A stretch of DNA of 64,000 bases from RFSX01 sp965248155 (GTDB lineage: Bacteria; Bacteroidota; Bacteroidia; Chitinophagales; Saprospiraceae): positions 1,798,001 through 1,862,000 of the forward strand of contig CBDFIO010000001.1 of assembly GCA_965248155.1 (NCBI GenBank), given 5' to 3'. Below the pieces are notes generated by a model. The model was not told where the DNA came from and made no database searches. It was given only the letters and a program-made list of their open reading frames with translations. Every line of letters begins with the position of its first letter. The stretch's first letter is position 1. Both the position numbers and the translations under genes were made by a program. Of this stretch, positions 1 through 7,281 are shown piece after piece.

Positions 1-1
1 T

Positions 2-307
2 CAAGCGATGCTGGCTGCGAAAGCTGGTGCTACTTACATCTCCCCTTTTGTCGGTCGCGTTGATGATATTAATTGGGATGGTATTGCATTAATCGAAGAA
101 ATAGCTGAAGTCTACGCAATTCAGATGTATGAGACAGAAATTCTTGCGGCATCAATTCGAAGTTCTCGACACATCATCCAGGCTGCTAAAGCCGGAGCAG
201 ATATCGCAACGTGTCCCTTGCATACAATTACTGATCTGTTGAAGCATCCATTAACTGATATAGGTCTGGAAAAATTCCTTGCGGATTATAGAAAGGGCAA
301 CGACTGA
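2..307 (+). CDS. Transaldolase family protein (TalC/fructose-6-phosphate aldolase type), 3' part
   Basis: The window opens inside this gene, and reading is open from base 2 to the TGA at 305-307, giving about 101 C-terminal residues. The segment QAMLAAKAGATYISPFVGR followed by DD is the hallmark of the small transaldolase/FSA family, which moves a dihydroxyacetone unit between sugar phosphates in the cytoplasmic pentose-phosphate pathway. SSRHIIQAAKAGADIATCPL near the C-terminus is also typical. The Schiff-base lysine should lie upstream of the window, so catalytic competence cannot be judged. Transaldolase and FSA activities cannot be told apart from this part. Confidence 0.9.
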   Translation, partial: QAMLAAKAGATYISPFVGRVDDINWDGIALIEEIAEVYAIQMYETEILAASIRSSRHIIQAAKAGADIATCPLHTITDLLKHPLTDIGLEKFLADYRKGND

Positions 308-311
308 TTTA

Positions 312-959
312 TTACTCGACTAGTTCTTCTTTGTTGGTTTTGGACAAATCAAACAAGTAGCTGAATCCCAACTGAATAGTTCTTGTCTTTTGATCAGCTC
401 CTCCTATCACATTACCATTGATATCTGTTAATACAAGATTACCAACATCTAATAAACCCATATTATATTCAATTTTAATCATGATGACTCCCAATTGAAT
501 CTGAGCATTCGCTAATAATCCGAAATCTTCATTCTTCACTGCTTCTTTATTTGTTGAATTCTCCCAGAGATCGGTTCCAAATCTTGTCTTTTCACTAAAA
601 TTATATCCGATAAAAACACCTAAGCCAAGATTTACCTTATTAAACAAGTTGTAAGTGATATAGGGTTGAATATCCAAAAATCTAAACCTGAATTCCAGAG
701 CTTCCGGGATACTAGAGACCGAGACTTTATATCCCTTTTGGGCATATTCCAGGTCTGACCAAAAATTAAATCGTTCACTGATCTGGTATTTTGTAGAAAG
801 TCCAAAATAGGAAGTTTGTGTGCTATTAGAGTTAAAAATAGCCTGATCGTCTTCAGTAAATGAGTTATTATAAATTCCAATTGATGGTCCAAGACTCCAT
901 TGGCAAATAATAAAGCTTGAATAGAAAAATAAAATGACCGATAGACACTGCTTCTTCAT
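312..959 (-). CDS. PorT-like outer-membrane beta-barrel protein
   Basis: This 215-residue protein starts with a signal peptide (MKKQCLSVILFFYSSFIICQ, cleavage probably near residue 20). The rest is alternating hydrophobic/polar stretches with aromatic residues, as in a small 8-10 strand outer-membrane barrel of the PorT/OMP_b-brl type common in Bacteroidota. It ends only 4 bp from the end of the transaldolase gene, so the two are convergent. No enzymatic motif is visible and its ligand or role is unknown. The family call rests on overall pattern, not on a specific motif. Confidence 0.65.
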   Translation of the reverse strand: MKKQCLSVILFFYSSFIICQWSLGPSIGIYNNSFTEDDQAIFNSNSTQTSYFGLSTKYQISERFNFWSDLEYAQKGYKVSVSSIPEALEFRFRFLDIQPYITYNLFNKVNLGLGVFIGYNFSEKTRFGTDLWENSTNKEAVKNEDFGLLANAQIQLGVIMIKIEYNMGLLDVGNLVLTDINGNVIGGADQKTRTIQLGFSYLFDLSKTNKEELVE

Positions 960-1008
960 TATTAAAGTCCTCGCGTTTTATGATTTGACATAATTAATAT
1001 AATCTGAG

Positions 1009-1689
1009 CTAATCTTCAAATATATTCCACCATGGCTTATCGGGGTATGGAGCTTCAACCACGATCTTTTCTTTGGAGACAGGATGGATAAATGATACTC
1101 TTTTAGAATGTAAAGCTATTGATTTGTCCTTCAGTGGTTTCTTGTTAGAATATTTACTATCTCCATGGATGGGCATCTTTTGGCTGGAAAGCTGTGCTCT
1201 TATCTGATGTGGTCGTCCTGTTTCTAATTCAATTTCCAATAAACTAAATTCTTCAATGATGCTTAATACTTCGTAGTGTAGAATTGCAATTTTTGAAAAC
1301 TTAAATTCTTTATTGGAAATAATAGCCCGATTTCTTTTGGTGTCTTTTTTTATATAGGATGTTAATGTAGTGGGTGCATTATAGATTTTATCCTTAACAA
1401 GTGCATGATATATCTTTTTTATCTCTCGTGATTTTATTATTTGAGTCATTCTGCTTAGAGATTTACTCGTTTTGCAAAGCACTATTACTCCACTAACAGG
1501 TCTGTCAAGCCTATGTGGAAGTCCTAAAAACACCTGTCCGGGCTTCTTGTCTCTTCTTTTAATGAATATTTTGAAGATATCAGTCACACATTTATCACCG
1601 GTTTGATCTCCCTGGCTCAACCATCCTGAGGGTTTATTTACACAAAAAAGGTGATTATCCTCATATAATATTAGTGATTCCAGATCCAT
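1009..1689 (-). CDS. RluA-family pseudouridine synthase (short, no S4 domain)
   Basis: The 226-residue product has the RluA catalytic signature HRLDRPVSG at residues 59-67, with the catalytic aspartate at D62, and the downstream GRPHQIRAQL motif. It isomerises specific uridines in rRNA or tRNA. It lacks the N-terminal S4 RNA-binding domain found in RluC/RluD-type proteins, which makes it resemble RluA/TruC-type enzymes. The substrate cannot be deduced. It is divergent from alanine dehydrogenase across a 397-bp intergenic region, and the start is the ATG at 1687-1689. A second, S4-containing member of the family lies at 27918-28958. Confidence 0.85.
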   Translation of the reverse strand: MDLESLILYEDNHLFCVNKPSGWLSQGDQTGDKCVTDIFKIFIKRRDKKPGQVFLGLPHRLDRPVSGVIVLCKTSKSLSRMTQIIKSREIKKIYHALVKDKIYNAPTTLTSYIKKDTKRNRAIISNKEFKFSKIAILHYEVLSIIEEFSLLEIELETGRPHQIRAQLSSQKMPIHGDSKYSNKKPLKDKSIALHSKRVSFIHPVSKEKIVVEAPYPDKPWWNIFED

Positions 1690-1799
1690 ATGTAAAAAAT
1701 CAAATTTTTTATGAGACCAAAAGAACGAAAAAATCCTTGATTTTTAATTATTAACATATTCAAAAAAATTATTATTTATATTATATTGAAAATAAATGC

Positions 1800-1838
1800 A
1801 TTACATATTGTAATAATTCATAATATGTTATATATTTA
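1800..1838 (+). promoter_or_regulatory. Candidate promoter with overlapping inverted repeats
   Basis: TTG at 1808-1810 lies 20 bp before TATATTTA (1831-1838), one mismatch from the Bacteroidota -7 consensus TAnnTTTG. Two inverted repeats overlap it: ATTACA-tat-TGTAAT (1800-1814) and ACATATT...AATATGT (1803-1828), a possible repressor site. The region is AT-rich, so chance matches are possible. Confidence 0.3.
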
Positions 1839-1843
1839 CGTTG

Positions 1844-1909
1844 TGTAAATTTTGGTTATTAAATTGTAAAATTCGTTTTTGCTCGTGAGAAGTCACGAGC
1901 ATTTTTTTT
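1844..1909 (+). ncRNA. Candidate short terminated transcript upstream of ald
   Basis: A rho-independent terminator on the + strand (1881-1909) sits between two divergent genes, where no + strand coding sequence exists to need it. A transcript of about 65 nt from the candidate promoter at 1808-1838 would explain it. It contains the block GTTATTAAATTG (1855-1866), which recurs at 1994-2005 before a second terminator. This could be a small RNA or a premature-termination leader of ald. The start is inferred only. Confidence 0.3.
1881..1909 (+). terminator. Rho-independent terminator in the rluA-ald intergenic region
   Basis: A perfect 8-bp stem GCTCGTGA (1881-1888) / TCACGAGC (1893-1900) with a GAAG loop is followed by A and eight Ts (1902-1909). 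On the opposite strand there is no T-run, so the polarity is +. Confidence 0.75.
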
Positions 1910-1953
1910 GCCTATTAATAAAACAAATACATATAACATTAAAATATAATATT

Positions 1954-1969
1954 TGGCACATAAATTGCA
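1954..1969 (+). promoter_or_regulatory. Candidate sigma-54 (-24/-12) promoter for ald
   Basis: TGGCAC (1954-1959), 5 bp, then TTGCA (1965-1969) reproduces the sigma-54 consensus core with the exact GG-to-GC spacing. Only the less conserved bases after TGGCAC differ. Transcription would start near 1980 and run into the hairpin at 2012-2040 before reaching ald. No enhancer-binding protein gene is nearby, so this rests on sequence match alone. Confidence 0.45.
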
Positions 1970-2011
1970 AGATATTATATCAAATGAGTTTTTGTTATTA
2001 AATTGAGTAAT

Positions 2012-2040
2012 GCCCGTAATTTTTTTCACGGGTTTTTTTT
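2012..2040 (+). terminator. Terminator or attenuator in the ald leader
   Basis: CCCGT (2013-2017) pairs with ACGGG (2028-2032), with a possible flanking G-T pair, and is followed by eight Ts (2033-2040). It lies 47 bp before the ald ATG and downstream of the candidate sigma-54 start, so it would have to be bypassed for ald expression from that promoter. Confidence 0.55.
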
Positions 2041-2086
2041 ATTTCTTTGTATCAAGAATGATAATTAACTAAAACTATTTTTAAAG

Positions 2087-3190
2087 ATGATAATAGGTAC
2101 CCCTAAGGAAATTAAAACCAACGAAAACCGAATTGCACTCACTCCTGCCGGAGTCCATGAGTTAAATAAAAGAGGTCATACTGTAAACATTCAAAAGAAC
2201 GGAGGTGTTGGTTCTGGCTTTTCTGATGAAGAGTATCAATCTGCCGGAGCATCAATATTAGATACAATCGAAGACATCTATGCTCAGTCTGATATGATAG
2301 TTAAGGTTAAAGAGCCAATCCAACAAGAATATAATCTTGTAAGAGATAATCAATTACTATTCACTTACTTCCATTTCGCTTCTCATAGACCATTAACAGA
2401 TGCTATGATCTCAAGTAATTCTGTTTGCCTTGCATATGAGACTGTCACAAGTCCTGATAATTCACTTCCTCTATTAATTCCAATGTCAGAAGTTGCTGGT
2501 AGAATGGCCATCCAAGAAGGGGCCAAATATTTAGAGAAACCTCAACAAGGCAGAGGTGTTCTTTTAGGAGGTGTACCTGGAGTTCCTCCTGCTAAAGTTT
2601 TAATATTGGGAGGTGGAGTCGTTGGAACTCAAGCCGCAAAAATGGCAGCTGGTTTAGGAGCCATGGTTACAATATTAGACATTAACCTTCCGAGGTTAAG
2701 ATATCTGGCCGATGTTATGCCCGCGAATGTTTCAACAATGTTTTCGAATGAATACACTATAAGAAGATTGATAAAGAATCACGATTTGATTGTTGGTGCT
2801 GTTCTGATTCCGGGAGCTAAAGCCCCTAGTTTAATCACAAGAGAAATGCTTAAAGAAATGAGAACGGGGACTGTACTTGTTGATGTGGCAGTAGATCAAG
2901 GAGGATGCATTGAAACTTGCAAGCCAACAACACATGAAGATCCTACTTTCATAATTGATGATATTGTACATTACTGTGTTGCCAATATGCCTGGAGCGGT
3001 TCCATATACAAGTACTATTGCATTGACCAATGCTACCCTACCTTATGTTTTAAAACTTGCAGACAACGGATGGGAAAAAGCTTGCTCTAATGATCCTGGA
3101 CTTAAGGATGGGTTAAATGTCATTAATGGTAAAGTCGTTCATGAGGGTGTTGCCAATGCATTTAATTTAGAGTTTCATCAGATTTTTTAA
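2087..3190 (+). CDS. ald: Alanine dehydrogenase
   Basis: This 367-residue enzyme is full length for the family and catalyses NAD-dependent interconversion of L-alanine with pyruvate plus ammonia in the cytoplasm. The residues known from characterised alanine dehydrogenases fall at their canonical numbers: R15, K75, H96 (in FTYFH) and D270 (in VDVAVDQGG). The Rossmann motif LGGGVVGTQAAK lies at about 174-185. It follows an elaborate leader with a possible sigma-54 promoter and two intrinsic terminators, which suggests nitrogen- or amino-acid-linked control (inference). It is monocistronic or followed by the 82-residue gene at 3299. Confidence 0.95.
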   Translation: MIIGTPKEIKTNENRIALTPAGVHELNKRGHTVNIQKNGGVGSGFSDEEYQSAGASILDTIEDIYAQSDMIVKVKEPIQQEYNLVRDNQLLFTYFHFASHRPLTDAMISSNSVCLAYETVTSPDNSLPLLIPMSEVAGRMAIQEGAKYLEKPQQGRGVLLGGVPGVPPAKVLILGGGVVGTQAAKMAAGLGAMVTILDINLPRLRYLADVMPANVSTMFSNEYTIRRLIKNHDLIVGAVLIPGAKAPSLITREMLKEMRTGTVLVDVAVDQGGCIETCKPTTHEDPTFIIDDIVHYCVANMPGAVPYTSTIALTNATLPYVLKLADNGWEKACSNDPGLKDGLNVINGKVVHEGVANAFNLEFHQIF

Positions 3191-3298
3191 TCTGGCAGTA
3201 TTGTAGAATAATATTTTGTCAAAAGAATTGAATATTAATTAAAAGTTTATTTAATTTACCTATAGTATTATATTTATTCCTCACTAAAATATTCTAAT

Positions 3299-3547
3299 AT
3301 GAACATAACTTATGATGAACTAAGAGAAATCAAGCACAGACTTCCTACTGGTAGCATCAGTAGGATCGCTAAAACTTTGAATTTAGACGAGCAAACTGTG
3401 AGAAATTATTTTGGTGCTAAAAAATATATGGATGGGAGCATAGTTGGGAAACATATTCAACCGGGACCCCAAGGAGGGATTGTAAGTCTTGAGGATACGG
3501 TGATATTAGATCTAGCGAAAAAGATTATTCAAGAAAGCTCAAACTAA
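3299..3547 (+). CDS. Small helix-turn-helix DNA-binding protein
   Basis: This 82-residue protein has a likely helix-turn-helix at about residues 20-42 (SRIAKTLNLDEQTVRNYFGA). The pattern resembles small conserved DNA-binding proteins of Bacteroidota. The C-terminal half has a glycine/proline stretch (QPGPQGG) and ends in a helix. It lies 108 bp after ald in the same direction, but whether it is co-transcribed or regulates ald is not shown. A large bidirectional terminator follows it directly. Confidence 0.6.
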   Translation: MNITYDELREIKHRLPTGSISRIAKTLNLDEQTVRNYFGAKKYMDGSIVGKHIQPGPQGGIVSLEDTVILDLAKKIIQESSN

Positions 3548-3574
3548 TCCATGTTCATTATAGGAATTACAAAT

Positions 3575-3611
3575 AAAAAAGGAATTAAGAATTAGTCTTA
3601 GTTCCTTTTTT
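3575..3611. terminator. Bidirectional terminator between convergent genes
   Basis: A 16-bp stem (3575-3590 with 3596-3611, one T-G pair) starts with six As and ends with six Ts around a 5-bp loop. It therefore works as a terminator on both strands for the HTH gene and mazG. The last codons of mazG lie within the stem. Confidence 0.75.
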
Positions 3612-4355
3612 ACTTTCATTCCACAAGTCATCCATTTCTTCTAAGGACATAGCACTTAGTTCTTTAGGAGCTTGCGCTTTTATATATTCAAACCTTCTTT
3701 TAAATTTTTTATTTATTTTTTCCAGAGCTGCTTCCGGATCAACTTCCAGAAACCGTGCATAATTTACAAGTGCAAAAAGTAAATCCCCAAACTCTTCTTC
3801 GATGTGATTTTGATCGCCGGAACTAACGGCCTCTTCCAATTCAGATTTCTCTTCAATCACCTTGCTCCATACATCTTCAATTTTATCCCATTCAAATCCG
3901 ACAGTAGCTGTCTTTTCTTGTAATCTGAAAGCTTTTATGATGGCGGGCAAACTATTAGGGACTCCTTCAAGAACGGACTTCTTTCCCTCTGCAAGTTTGA
4001 TTTTCTCCCAATTCTTTTTTACATCTTCCTGATCTTCAACTTTTGTATCACCATAGATATGAGGATGACGTTTAATAAGTTTTTCTGAAATACCATTGAG
4101 CGCTTCCTCAAGTGTAAACTCACCTTTCTCAGTACCTATTTTCGAATAAAATAAGAGATGTAAAAATAAGTCACCTACTTCTTCTTTAATTCCTTTATAG
4201 TCATTTTCTATAATGGCATCTACCAATTCATACATTTCTTCAATGGTAAATTTTCTTAAAGAATGGATTGTTTGCTTCTTGTCCCAAGGGCATTTTTCCC
4301 TAAGGTCATCCATAATGCCAACCAATCTCATAAATGCCTGTGCTTTTGAATTCAT
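3585..4355 (-). CDS. mazG: Nucleoside triphosphate pyrophosphohydrolase MazG
   Basis: The 256-residue protein has the two tandem MazG domains expected. The first carries EEVGDLFLHLLFY near residues 58-70 and the second EEEFGDLLFALVNYA in the C-terminal half. These acidic EExxD-type helices bind magnesium and hydrolyse (d)NTPs to NMP plus pyrophosphate, a nucleotide-pool cleaning and stringent-response-related role. PWDKKQTIHSLRKFTIEE near the N-terminus is the typical family entry motif. It is convergent with the HTH gene and divergent from the operon beginning at 4409. Confidence 0.95.
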   Translation of the reverse strand: MNSKAQAFMRLVGIMDDLREKCPWDKKQTIHSLRKFTIEEMYELVDAIIENDYKGIKEEVGDLFLHLLFYSKIGTEKGEFTLEEALNGISEKLIKRHPHIYGDTKVEDQEDVKKNWEKIKLAEGKKSVLEGVPNSLPAIIKAFRLQEKTATVGFEWDKIEDVWSKVIEEKSELEEAVSSGDQNHIEEEFGDLLFALVNYARFLEVDPEAALEKINKKFKRRFEYIKAQAPKELSAMSLEEMDDLWNESKKGTKTNS

Positions 4356-4379
4356 CTTAAACGATTTCGTCTATTTTTG
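4346..4379 (+). promoter_or_regulatory. Bacteroidota-type promoter for the 4409-8976 operon
   Basis: TTG (4346-4348) lies 23 bp before TATTTTTG (4372-4379), a full match to the TAnnTTTG -7 element. The first gene starts 29 bp downstream. The -33 element lies inside the first codons of divergent mazG. Confidence 0.5.
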
Positions 4380-4408
4380 CGTTTCTTTACAAAGAATACA
4401 ATAATACG

Positions 4409-4615
4409 ATGAACGAATTACTTATTTCATTTGCGATCATTTTTTCATTCTTCTTAATTGCCTTCATCTTGATAAATATCGGACAGATAATGACCGGCCG
4501 TGAATTCAGAGGAAGCTGTGCTACTAACAACCCCATGATTAACAACAATTTAGGCGAATGTAATGTTTGTGGTAAAAAGCCTGGTGAAGAGTGCAAAATG
4601 CCAGAGGGAGCCTAA
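4409..4615 (+). CDS. Small membrane protein with NqrM-like cysteine motif
   Basis: This 68-residue protein has one membrane helix (about residues 3-28), then a positively charged turn and four cysteines: C37 in GSC, C51 and C54 in CNVCG, and C62. This arrangement resembles NqrM/DUF539, the small membrane iron-delivery factor needed for maturation of the Na+-pumping NADH:quinone reductase. No nqr or apbE genes lie near, so the assignment is tentative. It is the first gene of an apparent operon; PIG-L starts 33 bp later. Confidence 0.5.
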   Translation: MNELLISFAIIFSFFLIAFILINIGQIMTGREFRGSCATNNPMINNNLGECNVCGKKPGEECKMPEGA

Positions 4616-4647
4616 TCTATCGGTAGACCATTAAAATTTTCAAATCA

Positions 4648-7143
4648 ATGAAGAAATTCTTATTCCTTATCATTCTGTACTTTTCATGTTTTAATGTTTA
4701 TTCTCAAGGCCATGACCAGTTAACTTCAGGACAGATTTATGAAGAGCTGGAAAAATTCAATTTTCTGGGTTCTGCACTTTATGTCGCAGCTCATCCGGAC
4801 GATGAAAACACACGACTAATCTCTTACTTATCTAATGGTTTGCATGCCAGGACAGCATATTTGTCTTTAACCAGAGGTGATGGAGGCCAAAATCTGATAG
4901 GAACAGAAATTCGTGACCTACTTGGTATTCTTAGAAGCCAGGAATTACAAATGGCAAGAGCTACTGATGGCGGTCAGCAATTTTTTACAAGAGCTAATGA
5001 TTTTGGATATTCAAAACACCCTGATGAGACCCTGAAGATTTGGAATAAAGACGAAGTATTCGCTGACATAATGAGTGTTATCCAAACTTTTAAACCAGAT
5101 ATTATCATCAATAGATTCGATCACAGAACCCCGGGAAAAACACATGGTCATCATACAAGTTCAGCAATGCTTTCCGAGGAAGCCTTTAATAAATGCATTG
5201 AGCTTAATCGCAATGAATTAGGGACAGAGAAACCATGGAAAGTAAGGAGACAATTTTTTAATACATCGTGGTGGTTCTACGGAGGTAGAGATAAATTTGC
5301 AGAAGCAGACAAATCAAATCTTGTTAGCCTTGAAGTAGGCGGTTTCTACCCTACTCTAGGAATATCAAATAATGAAATATCAGGTTTAGCCCGCAGTAAA
5401 CACAGATCACAAGGATTTGGATCTTCCGGCTCCAGAGGATCGCAGCAAGAATTTTTAGAACTCATCAATGGCGATATGCCGAATGATCGTGAAAATATTT
5501 TTGATGGAATTAATACAAGCTGGACGAGAGTGGAAGGAGGAGCTGCTATCCATGAGTTAATGACTCAAATCCTGGATGATTTTAATTTCAAAAACCCGGT
5601 AGATGCAGTAAAAGAATTGTTGAAAGTTCAAGAGCTATTAGAGCAAATTGAAGACGAGCACTGGAAGACAATTAAACAAAAACATTTAAGTGAGATTATT
5701 CAGGCTTGCATGGGATTGTTTATTGAAGCCTCAACAACTGAACTCCAATCCACCCATGGAGATTCTGTAGAAGTTCAAATTGAAATAACCAATAGGAGTA
5801 ATATAGATGTGAGTTTGGTTTCCTATTCCATTAATGATGTAGAGTATATTCCAACTTCCAGGCTTAATTCATATGAAGAAAGCAAATGGTATAAAAAAGT
5901 ATTTATATCAGACGATATTAAGTTTTCAAATCCATATTGGTTAGATGAGGAAGGAACGCTGGGCACATTCAGAGTTGATGATGAAAGTATCAGAACTGCC
6001 CCACAAAGTGATGCAGCATTAAGCGCTCAATTTACATTGAATATTGAGGGACAAGAATTACAAGTAATTAAAGACGTAATCCACAAAACAGTAAACCCTT
6101 CTATTGGTGAAATCCGCCAGCCATTCGCAATTATTCCTCCTGCAACGATAAGTTTTAATAAGGAAATGTATCTTTTTTCTGATCAGACAGATCAGCGGAT
6201 AGATGTCAGAGTTAGAGCTACGACCGATAATCTAAAGGGAAAACTTTATTTTAACTTACCACCTAGCTGGTCAATTAATCCGAGTGAAATCGAATTTGAT
6301 ATTCCTAATAAATCAATGGAACAAAGTTTTGCATTTACTCTGCATGCCCCTGAAGCATTATCTGAAGGAAGAATTGAAGCATTCGTTGATGTAAATGATG
6401 ATAGTTATTCAAAAACTCTTATTGAAATAGAATATTCACATATTCCAATACAAACAATATTGCTACCGGCCAGAGCTAAACTTGTAAAAGTACCTTTGAA
6501 AAAAGGAGGAAAAAATATTGGCTACCTGATGGGTGCAGGAGATAAAATGCCTTTAAGCTTATCCAACGTCGGTTACAATGTTGAAGAGATTTATGCTGAA
6601 CAACTCGATGGGTTAAATTTAAAAAAGTATGATGCCATCGTCATCGGGATAAGAGCTTATAATACATTGGAAAGCCTCAAGTTATACAATAAGGCATTGT
6701 TTGATTATGTCAATGAAGGGGGAACATTAATTACGCAATACAATACTTCACGACGATTGAATTTTGATCATCTGGCACCCTATCCTATTAGACTATCAAG
6801 AAAAAGGGTTACTGATGAATATGCAGAAATAAGAATCATCAATCCAGAACATCCTGCATTAAACGAACCAAATGTAATTAGTTCTCTTGATTTTGATGAT
6901 TGGGTTCAAGAACGGGGATTGTACTTTCCTGAAGAATGGGACAATCAATATGAAACTTTGATATCCTGTAACGATAAAGGAGAAGAACCATTGGATGGCA
7001 GTATATTAATTGCTCCGCACGGTGATGGTTTCTTTGTCTATACATCGATCTCCTGGTTTCGACAATTACCTGCTGGAGTTCCCGGAGCCTATAGATTATT
7101 TGCTAATTTGTTGGCTTTATCTTCACCAACTCAAAGACCATAA
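4648..7143 (+). CDS. Secreted PIG-L family deacetylase with C-terminal extension
   Basis: The 831-residue protein begins with a signal peptide (cleavage about residue 20, YSQ). It is followed by the PIG-L/LmbE zinc-binding motif AAHPDDEN (H49, D51, D52), with a further motif GHHTSS near residue 171. These enzymes remove N-acetyl groups from amino-sugar conjugates. The middle (about 380-600) looks like beta-sandwich, NEW3-like sequence, and the last 200 residues resemble a ThuA/glutamine-amidotransferase-like fold (YDAIVIGIRAYNT). This long form is common in Bacteroidota. Its stop codon overlaps the ATG of the next small gene (TAATG). Confidence 0.85.
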   Translation: MKKFLFLIILYFSCFNVYSQGHDQLTSGQIYEELEKFNFLGSALYVAAHPDDENTRLISYLSNGLHARTAYLSLTRGDGGQNLIGTEIRDLLGILRSQELQMARATDGGQQFFTRANDFGYSKHPDETLKIWNKDEVFADIMSVIQTFKPDIIINRFDHRTPGKTHGHHTSSAMLSEEAFNKCIELNRNELGTEKPWKVRRQFFNTSWWFYGGRDKFAEADKSNLVSLEVGGFYPTLGISNNEISGLARSKHRSQGFGSSGSRGSQQEFLELINGDMPNDRENIFDGINTSWTRVEGGAAIHELMTQILDDFNFKNPVDAVKELLKVQELLEQIEDEHWKTIKQKHLSEIIQACMGLFIEASTTELQSTHGDSVEVQIEITNRSNIDVSLVSYSINDVEYIPTSRLNSYEESKWYKKVFISDDIKFSNPYWLDEEGTLGTFRVDDESIRTAPQSDAALSAQFTLNIEGQELQVIKDVIHKTVNPSIGEIRQPFAIIPPATISFNKEMYLFSDQTDQRIDVRVRATTDNLKGKLYFNLPPSWSINPSEIEFDIPNKSMEQSFAFTLHAPEALSEGRIEAFVDVNDDSYSKTLIEIEYSHIPIQTILLPARAKLVKVPLKKGGKNIGYLMGAGDKMPLSLSNVGYNVEEIYAEQLDGLNLKKYDAIVIGIRAYNTLESLKLYNKALFDYVNEGGTLITQYNTSRRLNFDHLAPYPIRLSRKRVTDEYAEIRIINPEHPALNEPNVISSLDFDDWVQERGLYFPEEWDNQYETLISCNDKGEEPLDGSILIAPHGDGFFVYTSISWFRQLPAGVPGAYRLFANLLALSSPTQRP

Positions 7144-7277
7144 TGGACGATATGAAAAACTCGACTTTTGAAGATACTTCACCGGTTTTTAAAACTTGGA
7201 AGAGTTGGTATCTTGTTATCATAATCGCTAATCTCATATTTATTGGATCTATATATCTCTATTTCTCTTTAATCTAA
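7143..7277 (+). CDS. 44-residue single-pass membrane peptide upstream of symporter
   Basis: The ATG at 7143-7145 overlaps the PIG-L stop (TAATG), and the frame runs 44 codons to TAA at 7275-7277, 4 bp before the symporter ATG. The product begins with a short polar N-terminus (MDDMKNSTFEDTSPVFKTW) and has one hydrophobic segment from about residue 22 to the end (WYLVIIIANLIFIGSIYLYF). Its tight coupling on both sides and its membrane character suggest a small subunit or chaperone of the SSS transporter. It is much shorter than the known DUF4212 small subunit. Function is not known. Confidence 0.6.
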   Translation: MDDMKNSTFEDTSPVFKTWKSWYLVIIIANLIFIGSIYLYFSLI

Positions 7278-7281
7278 TTGT

